Assembly: GCA_009914555.1 (NCBI GenBank)
Contig: WNDY01000019.1
Location: 1 to 64,000 of the forward strand
Source: Xylophilus sp.
GTDB taxonomy: Bacteria; Pseudomonadota; Gammaproteobacteria; Burkholderiales; Burkholderiaceae_C
Reading direction: 5' to 3'
Length of the DNA: 64,000 nucleotides
The notes under the pieces were generated by a model. That model had not been told where the DNA came from. It saw only the letters and a list, made by a program, of their open reading frames with translations, and ran no database searches. Of the stretch, positions 50,554 through 60,637 are shown one piece after another (the stretch's first letter is position 1; each line of letters begins with the position of its first letter). Both the position numbers and the translations under genes were made by a program.

Positions 50554-51186
50554 CTATACTACCCCTATGCAATAAGCAACCGAGAAGCGCCGGCGCGCGT
50601 GCTGCGGCCGCTCGATCTCGTCGGCCAGCGCGATCGCGTAGTCCTCCGTCGAGATGCGGCTGCGCCCGTCGGCGCCGGTCAGCAGCTGGTCGCCGCCGAT
50701 GCGGAAGACGCCGGTGCGTTCGCCCGGCGCGAATTCGGCGGCCGGCGAGAGGAAGGTCCAGTCCAGGTTCTTCTCCTGCCGCAGCGCTTGGAGGAACGCG
50801 CGGCCGGCGCCGGCTTCGGGCTTGTAGGCGTCGGGGAACTCCGGCGTGTCGATCAGCGCGCGGCCCGGCGCTACCTCCAGGCTGCCGGCGCCGCCCACCA
50901 CGAGGACGCGCGGCACGCCGGCCGCGCGCGCGGCGGCCAGCAGCGTCGGTGCGTCGATGCCGCCCACGAAGCGCGTGGCGCTCACCACCGCGTCGTGGCC
51001 GCGCAGCAGCGGCACGATGGCCTCGGCGCGCGTGGCGTCGGCCTCGTGCAGGGTCAGGCCCGGCCGCGCGGCGGCCCGGGCCGTGGAGCGGGCGATGCCG
51101 GTCACCGTGTGGCCGCGGCGCAGCAGCTCGTCGGCGACGCGCGAACCGACATGGCCGGTGATGCCCAGGATGGCGATATTGCTCAT
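50554..51186 (-). CDS. NAD(P)-binding (NmrA/SDR-like) protein
   Basis: A 210-residue Rossmann-fold protein. The nucleotide-binding motif is ILGITGHVGSRVADELLRRG. Downstream ARSTARAAARPGLTLHEADATR and HDAVVSATRF and VLVVGGAGSLEVAPG match the NmrA/YwnB-like atypical SDR group, which acts as redox sensors or isomerases. It lacks an obvious YxxxK catalytic pair. It begins at ATG 51186. Its C-terminal residues VAYCIGVV overlap the motif at 50555-50568, so the annotated end may be a variable tail. It is divergent from an AraC-type gene. Confidence 0.82.
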   Translation of the reverse strand: MSNIAILGITGHVGSRVADELLRRGHTVTGIARSTARAAARPGLTLHEADATRAEAIVPLLRGHDAVVSATRFVGGIDAPTLLAAARAAGVPRVLVVGGAGSLEVAPGRALIDTPEFPDAYKPEAGAGRAFLQALRQEKNLDWTFLSPAAEFAPGERTGVFRIGGDQLLTGADGRSRISTEDYAIALADEIERPQHARRRFSVAYCIGVV

Positions 51187-51284
51187 GGGAAAGTCCCTTT
51201 CAGGAAAGAAATGAACGGCATGGGGGCCGGCCGGCATCGTACGGCCCTGCTGCGCCGGCAGGCGGCGGCCGCGACAATCCCCCC

Positions 51285-52100
51285 ATGACCACGGCCACCG
51301 AACGCTTCTGGCGCGACCCCGCCCTGCCCTTCGCCGAAGCGCGCACCGCCTGCGCCAGCCGGGCCTGCTACCGGTCCCATGCGCACGACACCGCGTCGGT
51401 CGGCGCGGTCGATGCCGGCCGCAGCGTCTTCCGCTGCCAGGGCCGCGCCACGCCGATCGCCCCCGGCAGCGTGGTGCGCGTGCCGCCCGGGGTGGTGCAC
51501 GACTGCAATCCCGAGAAAGGCGCCTGGAGCTACCGCATGCTGCACCTCGACGTGCCGTGGGTCCACGGCGTGCTGGCCGAGATCGCGCCCGCCGCCGGCG
51601 CGGCCTCGCCGCTGCTGCACGAGCCGCTGGCCACGACCGCTGCCACCGCGTGGCAGGGCTTCGCCGCGCTTTGCCGGCAGCTGTTCTCCGATGCCCCCGC
51701 CGCCGCCAAGGAGGCGCACCTCGTCGCCTACGTCGGCCGCGAAGCGGATGGGCTGGCATCGCAGCGGCTGCCCCATCCGCGGCGCGTGCGGGCCGGCGTG
51801 GCGCGCGCCCACGCCCTGCTGCGACTGCACTGGGCCGAGCCGCTGCCGGTGGCCGAACTGGCCCGCGCCGCCCGCATGGGCCGCTATGCGTTCATCCGCG
51901 CATTCCACTGCGCCACCGGCCTGCCGCCCCACGCCTGGCAGCTCGATCTGCGCATCCAGCAGGCGCGCGTCCTGCTGCGGCAGGGCGCCGGCCTGGCCGA
52001 TGTCGCGCTGGCGACCGGCTTCGCGGACCAGAGCCATTTCCAGCGCGCCTTCAAGGCCCGCGTGGCCATGACGCCCGGCCGCTACCGCGCGGCCGGCTGA
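51285..52100 (+). CDS. AraC-family transcription regulator
   Basis: A 271-residue regulator. The N-terminal half is a cupin-like ligand domain (SHAHDTASVGAVDAG, APGSVVRVPPGVVHDC). The C-terminal DNA-binding domain has two helix-turn-helix units: LPVAELARAARMGRYAFIRAFHCATGLPPHAWQLDLRIQQARVLL and ADVALATGFADQSHFQRAFKARVAMTPGRYR. It is divergent from the NAD(P)-binding gene (98 bp gap), so it probably controls it. It is followed by a LysE exporter at 62 nt. Confidence 0.9.
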   Translation: MTTATERFWRDPALPFAEARTACASRACYRSHAHDTASVGAVDAGRSVFRCQGRATPIAPGSVVRVPPGVVHDCNPEKGAWSYRMLHLDVPWVHGVLAEIAPAAGAASPLLHEPLATTAATAWQGFAALCRQLFSDAPAAAKEAHLVAYVGREADGLASQRLPHPRRVRAGVARAHALLRLHWAEPLPVAELARAARMGRYAFIRAFHCATGLPPHAWQLDLRIQQARVLLRQGAGLADVALATGFADQSHFQRAFKARVAMTPGRYRAAG

Positions 52101-52162
52101 ACGCGAGCCCGGGGCAATTTCGTGCAATACGGCGGAGGCGCGCGCCGCGACACTGCGCGCCC

Positions 52163-52816
52163 ATGTCGTCGCAGCCTCCGCTCCACCTGTTCCTCGTCGC
52201 CGCCGGCGCCCACTTCCTGGCCCTGCTGCTGCCCGGCCCGGACTTCCTGCTGATCCTGCGCACGGCGCTGGCCGGGGGACGGCGGCGCGGCGCCTGGCTG
52301 TGCCTGGGCATCGCCTGCGCCAACGCCTTCTACATCGGCCTGGCGATCGCCGGCTTCGCGGCGCTGCGCCCGGGCAGCGCGGCCTTCACGGCACTGCAGG
52401 CCGCCGCGGGCGGCTTTCTGCTCTGGCTGGGCCTGCGGCTGCTGCGCGATGCAGGGGCCGCAGCCACGGCCACGGCCGGGCCGGTGCCCGCCGCACCGCC
52501 AGAGGGACGGGCCCGCGCCTGGGCCACCGGCTTCATCGCCGCCATGCTCAACCCGAAGAACGGCCTGGCCTACGCCGGCCTGTTCGCGGCGCTCGCGCGC
52601 CAGCCTGCGGCATGGCAGCTGGCCTGCGGCGCCTGGATGGCCGCCGTGGTGTTCGCGTGGGATCTGCTGGTCTGCCGCGCCGTCAGCCACCGCCGCGTGG
52701 CCGGCGGCTGGGTGCGCCATGGCCCGCTGGTGGCGCGATGCGCCGGCACCGCCCTGGCACTGGCAGGACTGGCTGCGGGGTATACCGCCATGGTGGGCTA
52801 TTTAAGCCCGCCCTGA
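52163..52816 (+). CDS. LysE-type amino-acid exporter
   Basis: A 217-residue membrane protein with about six membrane segments. The family motif LLPGPDFLLILRTALAGGRRRGAWLCLGIACANAFYIGLAIAG and the later GFIAAMLNPKNGLAYAGLFAALA identify the LysE/RhtB family. It follows the AraC gene closely and may be under its control. It is convergent with uppP. The C-terminal AGYTAMVGYL overlaps the palindrome at 52777-52786. Confidence 0.88.
   Translation: MSSQPPLHLFLVAAGAHFLALLLPGPDFLLILRTALAGGRRRGAWLCLGIACANAFYIGLAIAGFAALRPGSAAFTALQAAAGGFLLWLGLRLLRDAGAAATATAGPVPAAPPEGRARAWATGFIAAMLNPKNGLAYAGLFAALARQPAAWQLACGAWMAAVVFAWDLLVCRAVSHRRVAGGWVRHGPLVARCAGTALALAGLAAGYTAMVGYLSPP
52777..52786. repeat. Recurrent G-rich/TATA boundary motif
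   Basis: GGGGTATACC near the 3' end of the LysE gene, close to the convergent uppP stop (52821). It carries the same palindromic core GGTATACC as the copy at 5385. Confidence 0.4.
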
Positions 52817-52820
52817 AGGA

Positions 52821-53645
52821 TTACTCCGCCCAGGTTACTACGCCCGACCAGGCCGTCGCCAGCACCACGATGCCGAACGCGATGCGGTACCAGGCGAACG
52901 GCACGAAGCTGTGCGTGCTGATGTAGCGCAGCAGCCAGCGCACGCAGAACCAGGCACTGACGAACGAGAACAGCAGCCCGACCGCGAACAGCGGCACATC
53001 GGCCGCCGACAGCAGCGCGCGCTGCTTGTAGAGGCTGTAGACGCCGGCGCCGACCAGCGTGGGCATGGCCAGGAAGAACGAGAAATCGGTCGCCGCCTGG
53101 CGCGACAGGCCCAGCAGCATGCCGCCGATGATGGTGGCGCCGCTGCGGCTGGTGCCCGGCACGAGCGCCAGGCACTGCGCCAGGCCGACCTTGAGCGCGT
53201 CGGCCGGCGTCATGGCGTCCACCGTCTGCACCCGCACCGCCGAGGGCGGGCGCTTTTCGGCCCAGAGGATCACGAAGGCGCCGAGGATGAAGGTGGTGGC
53301 CACGACCACCGGCGTGAACAGGTGCGCCTGGATCGCCTTGCCGAACAGCAGCCCGAGCACCACGGCCGGCAGGAAGCCGATCGCCACGTTGAGCGCGAAG
53401 CGCCGCGCCCGCGGCTGCGTGGGCAGCGCCGCCACGGTGTCGCGGATGCGCTGCCAGTACACGAGGATGACCGCGAAGATCGCACCCGTCTGGATCGCGA
53501 TGTCGAAGACCTTGGCCCGGTCGTCATCGAAGCCGAGCAGCGCGCCGGCGAGGATCAGGTGGCCGGTGGACGAGATGGGCAGGAATTCGGTCAAACCCTC
53601 GACCACGCCCATGATCGCGGCCTTGAGCAGCAGGATGGCGTCCAC
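52821..53645 (-). CDS. uppP: Undecaprenyl-diphosphatase
   Basis: A 274-residue membrane enzyme (BacA type) that recycles undecaprenyl diphosphate for cell-wall assembly. The motifs [19 protein letters not shown] and [21 protein letters not shown] hold the catalytic Glu/Ser/Arg positions. About eight membrane segments are predicted. GTG 53645 lies immediately after the glnS stop, so these two are co-translated. Confidence 0.95.
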   Translation of the reverse strand: MDAILLLKAAIMGVVEGLTEFLPISSTGHLILAGALLGFDDDRAKVFDIAIQTGAIFAVILVYWQRIRDTVAALPTQPRARRFALNVAIGFLPAVVLGLLFGKAIQAHLFTPVVVATTFILGAFVILWAEKRPPSAVRVQTVDAMTPADALKVGLAQCLALVPGTSRSGATIIGGMLLGLSRQAATDFSFFLAMPTLVGAGVYSLYKQRALLSAADVPLFAVGLLFSFVSAWFCVRWLLRYISTHSFVPFAWYRIAFGIVVLATAWSGVVTWAE

Positions 53646-55466
<1,821 letters not shown>

Positions 55467-55641
55467 CCCGGAATTCTAGTGTCCACCACCGGTACGACAG
55501 GCCGTGCGGCAACAGGGCGGCCTTACGCACTGAAACACACTGCCCTCTGGCACGGTCCACCGTCGGGCCCCATGTCAGCGTTGTGTAGACAGACGGGTCC
55601 GGCCGCCGGCGGCAGCCGCTCCGTCACCACAGGAGATTGCT

Positions 55642-56007
55642 ATGAACCGCAGAATTTCGTCCCGCATCGCTCTGGTCGGCGCCCTCGCGCTGGCGGCCGT
55701 GGCGGGCACGGCCCAGGCGCACGGTGTGGCGTGGTCCGTCGGCATCAGTTCGCCGGGCGTCACCATCGGGGTCGGCACCCCGTTCTATGGCGTCCCGGCC
55801 TATGTGGCGCCGGCTCCGGTCTACTACCCACCCGCCCCGGTCTATGTGGCCCCGCGTCCGGTGTACTATGCGCCGCGCCCGGTCTACTATGCGCCGCCGC
55901 CCCCGCCGGTGTACTACGGCCCGCCGATCTACCGTGGCGGCTGGCACGGCGGTCCGCCTCCCGGCCGCTGGCACCGCGGCCGCGACGGCGGCGGCTGGCG
56001 CCGCTGA
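55642..56007 (+). CDS. Secreted Tyr/Pro-rich repeat protein
   Basis: A 121-residue exported protein. The signal peptide (RISSRIALVGALALAAVAGTAQAHG) is likely cleaved after AQA. The mature part has a beta-rich start (GVAWSVGISSPGVTIGVGTPFYG) and then repeats of the type PVYYAPRPVYYAPP and a Gly/Arg/Trp-rich tail. Such small PVYY-repeat proteins are common in Burkholderiales and are sometimes annotated as virulence factors, but a role is not known. ATG 55642 has AGGAG 6 nt upstream. A terminator follows. Confidence 0.8.
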   Translation: MNRRISSRIALVGALALAAVAGTAQAHGVAWSVGISSPGVTIGVGTPFYGVPAYVAPAPVYYPPAPVYVAPRPVYYAPRPVYYAPPPPPVYYGPPIYRGGWHGGPPPGRWHRGRDGGGWRR

Positions 56008-56029
56008 GTCCCGGCTCATGCGCTGACGG

Positions 56030-56053
56030 ACGGCCCCTCGCGGGCCGTTTTCA
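56030..56053 (+). terminator. Rho-independent terminator of the repeat-protein gene
   Basis: Stem ACGGCCC/GGGCCGT (56030-56036 with 56042-56048) and a T-rich tail TTTTCATT, 22 nt after the stop. Confidence 0.8.
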
Positions 56054-56792
56054 TTGCATGCCGCGCCACATTCGGTACGGACGATGTTCAGGTGGTCGAA
56101 CGCCCTGCACATAACTGCCAGCCGAAGGCCTACGGCAGGCCGATCAGCAGCAGCAGCGGCGCCTTGCGCCAGACACGCACGGCGATGGAAGGCGATCTCC
56201 GGCGGCAGTGGCGCGGCGCCAGCCCTTCCCGCGTGAGTCGCCCGGCAGCGCGCTTGCGCCGGGGCCCGTAGGCCAGCGCGAACATCGGCACCGTCGCGGC
56301 CACCGTCAGCCAGCCGAACTACAGCGCGGCTCCGAAAGACGGCCGCCACTGCACCGCGCACGCGGCAAAGGCGACCCCAGCACCAGCCAGCCCAGGCGCC
56401 CGCCGCGCTGCGCGTACGGGCGCTTGCGCCGATCATCGGCGTGGGCGCCATGTCGCCTCGACGAGGCCATAAAGGCCCTGCCGGCTGTCGTACACATAAT
56501 TTGTGAATGACGGCGCGTCGCCCAGCACGACGACGGCGCACTGTCGGATCACCTGGCATTCCGTGCACGGGCCGGAGATATCGCGACTACGCGCCTTTTT
56601 TTATGTTTTCCGTCTCATTCTTGGAGACGTGCGCGGCCAGGGTCATTCCGATCAACGAAGAAAGATGCGGCGACGGTGCCCGCCATGCAGGTACCGGGAT
56701 GTGGCGGCGACTGGATCCGGAGCGGAGAAAGCGCGGCGGGCCGGCCGGGCCTGCTGCACAATCCCGCTCCTGCCCTTCTGCGGAGCTGCCTC
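56054..56792. other. Decayed or non-coding stretch
   Basis: About 740 bp with no intact gene. A degenerate membrane-protein-like segment is described separately (56100-56480). From 56500 to 56790 the composition drops in GC and includes a TTTTTTATGTTTTCC run. No gene is supported there. Confidence 0.5.
56110..56480 (-). pseudogene. Possible DUF3325-like membrane protein, decayed
   Basis: On the minus strand pieces RRKRPYAQRGGRLGWLVLG (about 56430-56380) and AGVAFAACAVQWRPSFGAAL plus FGWLTVAATVPMFALAYGPRRKR (about 56380-56260) are in different frames, with an in-frame TAG between GAAL and FGW. The pattern of small hydrophobic stretches with a final LALAYxPR segment resembles DUF3325, a small membrane protein found beside siderophore receptors. 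The evidence is weak and could be coincidence, and the frame continues beyond the usual end. Confidence 0.35.
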
Positions 56793-57248
56793 GTGAAAAC
56801 CGTCTACGTCCTCAATGGTCCCAACCTCAACCTGCTGGGCACCCGCGAGCCGGCCATCTACGGCCGCCACACGCTCGAAGACGTCCGGCGCCTCTGCGAA
56901 GAGGCCAGTTCCGAGCATGGTTTCAGCCTGGTCTTCCGCCAGACCAACCACGAAGGCCAGTTGGTCGACTGGCTGCACGAGGCCGGCCAGCTGCATGCGC
57001 GCGGCGAACTGGCCGGCGTGGTGCTCAATGCCGCGGCCTACACCCACACCAGCGTGGCGCTGCAGGACGCGGTCAACGCCACGGGCGTGACGCTGATCGA
57101 GCTGCACATCAGCAACACGCATGCGCGCGAGAGCTTCCGCCACCACTCCCATATCGCGCCGGTGGCCAGGGCGGTGATCGCCGGGCTGGGCGTGCACGGC
57201 TATCCGATCGCGATCGCCGGGCTGGCGCGGGTGCTGGCCGCCGGCTGA
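56793..57248 (+). CDS. aroQ: 3-dehydroquinate dehydratase, type II
   Basis: A 151-residue shikimate-pathway enzyme of the type II fold. The opening VYVLNGPNLNLLGTREPAIYGRHTLEDV carries the catalytic Tyr, QTNHEGQLVDWLHEA and VVLNAAAYTHTSVALQDAV follow, and ELHISNTHARESFRHHSHIAPVA has the catalytic His and substrate loop. It begins at GTG 56793 with GGAG upstream. Confidence 0.95.
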   Translation: MKTVYVLNGPNLNLLGTREPAIYGRHTLEDVRRLCEEASSEHGFSLVFRQTNHEGQLVDWLHEAGQLHARGELAGVVLNAAAYTHTSVALQDAVNATGVTLIELHISNTHARESFRHHSHIAPVARAVIAGLGVHGYPIAIAGLARVLAAG

Positions 57249-57252
57249 CGGC

Positions 57253-58152
57253 CTATTTCCACCCCGGCGTCTGGAACGCCGCGGCGAGGAAGTCCACCAG
57301 CGCCCGCACCTTGCCCGACAGGTGCCGGCGGCTCGGGTAGATGGCCTGGATGTCGAGCCGGCCGCAGTCGTGGTCCGGCAGCAGCCGCACCAGCCGGCCG
57401 TCGCGCACGTCGTGCCCGACGATGAAGGCCGGCTGCAGAATCAGGCCCTGGTCGGCCAGCGCCGCCGCACGGCAGGTGTCGCCGCTGTTGGCCCGCAGGC
57501 GCGGATGCGTGGCCACGCTCTGGCTGGCGCCATCGGGCGTGCGGAAGGTCCAGGTGTCGCCGAAGGACGACCAGGAATAGGCCAGCACCGCATGCTGCGC
57601 AATGTCGGCCACGCGCGTCAGCGGCGGCGCCCGGCGCAGGTAGCCCGGCGATGCGCAGAGCAGCATGTCGTCGCCCGCGAGCCGGCGCACGACCAGCGTC
57701 TCGCTCTGCACCCGGCCAATGCGCACGCCGACGTCGAAGCCCTCGTCCACCAGGTCGACCACGCGGTCGGTCAGCGTGATGTCGAGCTCCATCTCCGGGT
57801 GCAGCTTGAGGAATTCGCCCCACAGCGGCGCCCAGTGCAGGTTGCCAAAGGACAGCGGCGCATTCACCCGCAGCCGGCCTGCGGGCCGCGCGGCGGCCGC
57901 GCTGGCCTCGGCATTGGCCTCGGCGAAGTCCTCCAGGATCTGCCGGCAGCGCTCGTAGTAGGCCGCGCCCGAACCGGTCAGCGACAGGCTGCGGGTGGTG
58001 CGGTGCAGCAGGCGCGTGCCCAGCTCGGCCTCCAGTTCGCCCACCAGCCGCGACACCACGGCTTTCGACAGCGCGAGCCGGTCGGCAGCCTTCACGAAGC
58101 TGCCGCTTTGCACGATGGCCACGAAAGCCTCGATCTGGCGGAACTGCGGCAT
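57253..58152 (-). CDS. LysR-family transcription regulator
   Basis: A 299-residue regulator. The helix-turn-helix is at FVKAADRLALSKAVVSRLVGELEAELGTRLLHRTTRSLSLT (about 15-60). The ligand-binding region is typical (DITLTDRVVDLVDEGFDVGVRIG). It starts at ATG 58152 and is divergent from the dioxygenase gene (98 bp gap), a usual LysR layout for controlling the neighbour. The stop lies 4 nt from that of aroQ. Confidence 0.92.
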   Translation of the reverse strand: MPQFRQIEAFVAIVQSGSFVKAADRLALSKAVVSRLVGELEAELGTRLLHRTTRSLSLTGSGAAYYERCRQILEDFAEANAEASAAAARPAGRLRVNAPLSFGNLHWAPLWGEFLKLHPEMELDITLTDRVVDLVDEGFDVGVRIGRVQSETLVVRRLAGDDMLLCASPGYLRRAPPLTRVADIAQHAVLAYSWSSFGDTWTFRTPDGASQSVATHPRLRANSGDTCRAAALADQGLILQPAFIVGHDVRDGRLVRLLPDHDCGRLDIQAIYPSRRHLSGKVRALVDFLAAAFQTPGWK

Positions 58153-58171
58153 GGTCGTTCGTTGTCAAAAA

Positions 58172-58220
58172 CAGAACAATGCGTTCTGAGCGGTGCGATT
58201 TATCTTTTATAGCAGAACGC
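58172..58220. promoter_or_regulatory. LysR operator candidate
   Basis: CAGAAC-AATGC-GTTCTG (58172-58188) is an inverted repeat with an odd spacer, followed by a further half-site CAGAACGC (58213-58220) that pairs perfectly with GCGTTCTG (58181-58188). It lies between the divergent LysR and dioxygenase genes, where LysR regulators bind. Confidence 0.55.
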
Positions 58221-58250
58221 CTAGAGTGGACTGTGAAAGGTTGCACGACC

Positions 58251-59069
58251 ATGCCCCACGCACAGATTCCCTCCTCGGCCACCGTGGCGATCCCTGCGCT
58301 TTACCTGTCGCACGGCGCGCCGCTGTTCGCGCTCGACCCCGGCACGACCGGGCCGGCGCTGACCCGCTGGGGCGCCTGCCTGCATGCCAGCCACCCGGAG
58401 CTGCGCGGCGTGGTCGTCATGTCGCCGCACTGGATGGCACGCGGCCCGGCGGTCATGACCCATCCGGCGCCCGCGACTTGGCACGACTTCGGCGGCTTCC
58501 CGCCGCCGCTCTACCAGCTGCGCTACCCGGCGCCCGGCGAGCCCGCGCTGGCCGGCGAGGTAATCGGGCGCCTGGCCGCGGCCGGCATCGCCGCAGCCGG
58601 CGATCCGCAGCGCCCGCTGGACCACGGGGCCTGGGTGCCGCTCATGCACCTGCTGCCCGACGCCTCGGTGCCGGTGGTGCAGGTCGCCCTGCCGGCCGGC
58701 GCCGGCCCGCGCGCGGTGTACGCCATTGGCAGCGCGCTCCAGGGCCTGCGCAGCGAAGGCGTGCTGGTCGTCGGCTCGGGCAGCATGACCCACAACCTGT
58801 CCGAATTCTTCGGCGGCCGCGACGCGCCCCTGCCGTACGTGGGCGAGTTCAGCCGCTGGATCGAGGATGCCGTGCAGCGCGGCGACACCGAGGCGCTGCT
58901 CGACTACCGCCAGCGCGCGCCGCACGCCGCGCGGGCGCATCCGACCGAGGACCATTTCCTGCCGATCTTCTTCGCGCTGGGCGCCGCCGGCAGCGACCGC
59001 ACGGTGGACTACCTCAGCCGCGAGGTGCGCTACGGCATCCTGGCGATGGACGCATTCGCGCTGCACTGA
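58251..59069 (+). CDS. Extradiol dioxygenase of the DODA/YgiD type
   Basis: A 272-residue LigB-superfamily enzyme. Possible iron ligands are in LYLSHGAPLF, MSPHWMA and LDHGAWVPLMH; HDFGGFPPPLYQ is characteristic of the 4,5-DOPA dioxygenase group. It would open the ring of catechols. The exact substrate is unknown. The start ATG 58251 is preceded by GAAAGG. It is controlled presumably by the divergent LysR protein. Confidence 0.88.
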   Translation: MPHAQIPSSATVAIPALYLSHGAPLFALDPGTTGPALTRWGACLHASHPELRGVVVMSPHWMARGPAVMTHPAPATWHDFGGFPPPLYQLRYPAPGEPALAGEVIGRLAAAGIAAAGDPQRPLDHGAWVPLMHLLPDASVPVVQVALPAGAGPRAVYAIGSALQGLRSEGVLVVGSGSMTHNLSEFFGGRDAPLPYVGEFSRWIEDAVQRGDTEALLDYRQRAPHAARAHPTEDHFLPIFFALGAAGSDRTVDYLSREVRYGILAMDAFALH

Positions 59070-59115
59070 AGCGATCCGATACCGTCCGCCGCCGCGCTTC
59101 GATCACGATAGGGCC

Positions 59116-59811
59116 ATGCCCGATACCACCCACGACCTTCCGCTGACCTTCCTCGAACGTCGCGCCGCCCCCGGCGTGGACCAGCCCTGGCTGCTGGTGC
59201 TGATGCACGGCGTGGGCAGCAACGAGCGCGACCTGTTCGGCTTCGCGCCCTACGTGCCGCCGCAGTTCCATGTGCTGAGCCTGCGCGCACCCTTCACCGT
59301 GGGGCCGGACAGCCATGCCTGGTTCGACTTCACCGTCCACCCCGATGCCAGCCGCACCATCGATGCGGCCCAGGAGCGTGCGGCCCGCGACCTGGTCGAG
59401 CGCACCGTGCAGCAGGCGGCGCAGCAGCGCGGCATTCCGCCCGCGCGGGTGGTCGTGGGCGGCTTCAGCCAGGGCGGCATCATGGCGCTCACGCTGCTGC
59501 TGACCGCGCCGCAGCACATCGGCGCGGCCCTGGCTTGGCACAGCCGGCTGCTGCCGGAGGCGGCTTCGGCGCGGGCGCCGCGTGAGGCCTTTGCCGGCAA
59601 GGCGCTCTGGGTCAGCCATGGCACCGAGGACGGCGTGATCCCGCTGGCCCAGGCCCATGCGATCCGGGACGCGGCCGCCGCGCTGCCGCTGGCGCTGACC
59701 TACCGCGAGTTCCCGGGCGCCCACGAGATCCGCCCGGCCGAGCTGTCGCAGACGGTGCAATGGCTCAACGCGCTGAGCGCGCAGCCGCAGCAGCAGCCGC
59801 CGCCGGCCTGA
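59116..59811 (+). CDS. Carboxylesterase/phospholipase-type hydrolase
   Basis: A 231-residue alpha/beta hydrolase of the carboxylesterase/acyl-protein thioesterase family. The oxyanion-side motif is VLMHGVGSNERDLFG, the nucleophile Ser is in GGFSQGGIMAL, the Asp in SHGTEDGVIPL and the His in FPGAHEIRPAE. It starts at ATG 59116, 46 nt after the dioxygenase gene, so they may share a transcript. Its last 47 nt overlap the 3' end of the convergent mtfA gene. Confidence 0.9.
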   Translation: MPDTTHDLPLTFLERRAAPGVDQPWLLVLMHGVGSNERDLFGFAPYVPPQFHVLSLRAPFTVGPDSHAWFDFTVHPDASRTIDAAQERAARDLVERTVQQAAQQRGIPPARVVVGGFSQGGIMALTLLLTAPQHIGAALAWHSRLLPEAASARAPREAFAGKALWVSHGTEDGVIPLAQAHAIRDAAAALPLALTYREFPGAHEIRPAELSQTVQWLNALSAQPQQQPPPA

Positions 59812-60637
59812 AGAAGGCGTCGAACAGCGCGAGCAGCGCCGGGAATTCTGCGGCGAAGCGCGCACGGTTGACGAAGTAGCCTTCACAGGCCACGGCGAAG
59901 AATTCGGCCGGCGACTCCGCCGCATAGGCGTCGAGCCACGGGGCTTCGCCGCTGAAGCGCTCGGCGATGATGACCTGTTCGCGGAACCCCTCCCAGGCTG
60001 GCTCCAGCACCGCCATCCAGGCCCGGCGCGCGGCCGGGCCGCCGCGGGTGCCGAGAAATCCGGCCGGCAGCGGCGGGCAGCCGTCCGGCGCGCCGTCGCG
60101 CATGTCGAGCTTGTGGGCGAATTCGTGGATGACGACGTTGTAGCCCTGCGCCGTGGCGCTGGCGGCCTCCTGCACGTCCTGCCAGCTCAGCATGACCGGG
60201 CCGCGGTCCATGGCCTCGCCGGCCAGCACCTCGTCGTAGCCGTGCACCACGCCGGCCTCGTCGGTCACTTCGCGGCGCGCGACCACCTGGCCCGGATGGA
60301 CGACGATGCCGACGAAGTCGTCGTACCAGCGCAGCGCCTGCGCTGCAGGGCCCCAATGCAGCAGCGGCAGGCAGGCCTGGGCGGCGATCGCGACGGCCAT
60401 GGCGTCGGTCACTTCCAGGCCCTGCGCACCGTGGAATTCCTTCTGCGACAGGAACCGGCTGCTCAGCGCGCGCAGACGCCGAACACCCTCGGCAGGTAAT
60501 TCTGCGATAAAGGGGTATAGTCCCGTAGTGCACAGCCAGAGCGCGTTAGGGATACCCTCCTCCTCAGAGTATTCATCGGCGCCCACAGCCCTGTGCCGCC
60601 ACCATCGGCGCAGCGCACCGAGCCATCGGCCGCTCAT
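59765..60637 (-). CDS. mtfA: M90-family metallopeptidase MtfA
   Basis: A 290-residue protein with the zinc-binding HEFAH motif near residue 172 (NVVIHEFAHKLDMRDG) and a Glu-rich ESPAEFFAVACEGYF downstream. Conserved segments RFLSQKEFHGAQGLEVTDAM and YDDFVGIVVHPG match MtfA, which binds the Mlc repressor and has peptidase activity in enterobacteria. No signal peptide, so cytoplasmic. Its ATG overlaps the lpxH stop (ATGA). Confidence 0.9.
   Translation of the reverse strand: MSGRWLGALRRWWRHRAVGADEYSEEEGIPNALWLCTTGLYPFIAELPAEGVRRLRALSSRFLSQKEFHGAQGLEVTDAMAVAIAAQACLPLLHWGPAAQALRWYDDFVGIVVHPGQVVARREVTDEAGVVHGYDEVLAGEAMDRGPVMLSWQDVQEAASATAQGYNVVIHEFAHKLDMRDGAPDGCPPLPAGFLGTRGGPAARRAWMAVLEPAWEGFREQVIIAERFSGEAPWLDAYAAESPAEFFAVACEGYFVNRARFAAEFPALLALFDAFFRPAAAAAAAARSAR
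60511..60520. repeat. Recurrent G-rich/TATA boundary motif (inside mtfA)
   Basis: AGGGGTATAG lies inside the coding region of mtfA near its N-terminus, so it is unlike the other copies, which sit at gene ends or between genes. Confidence 0.3.
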
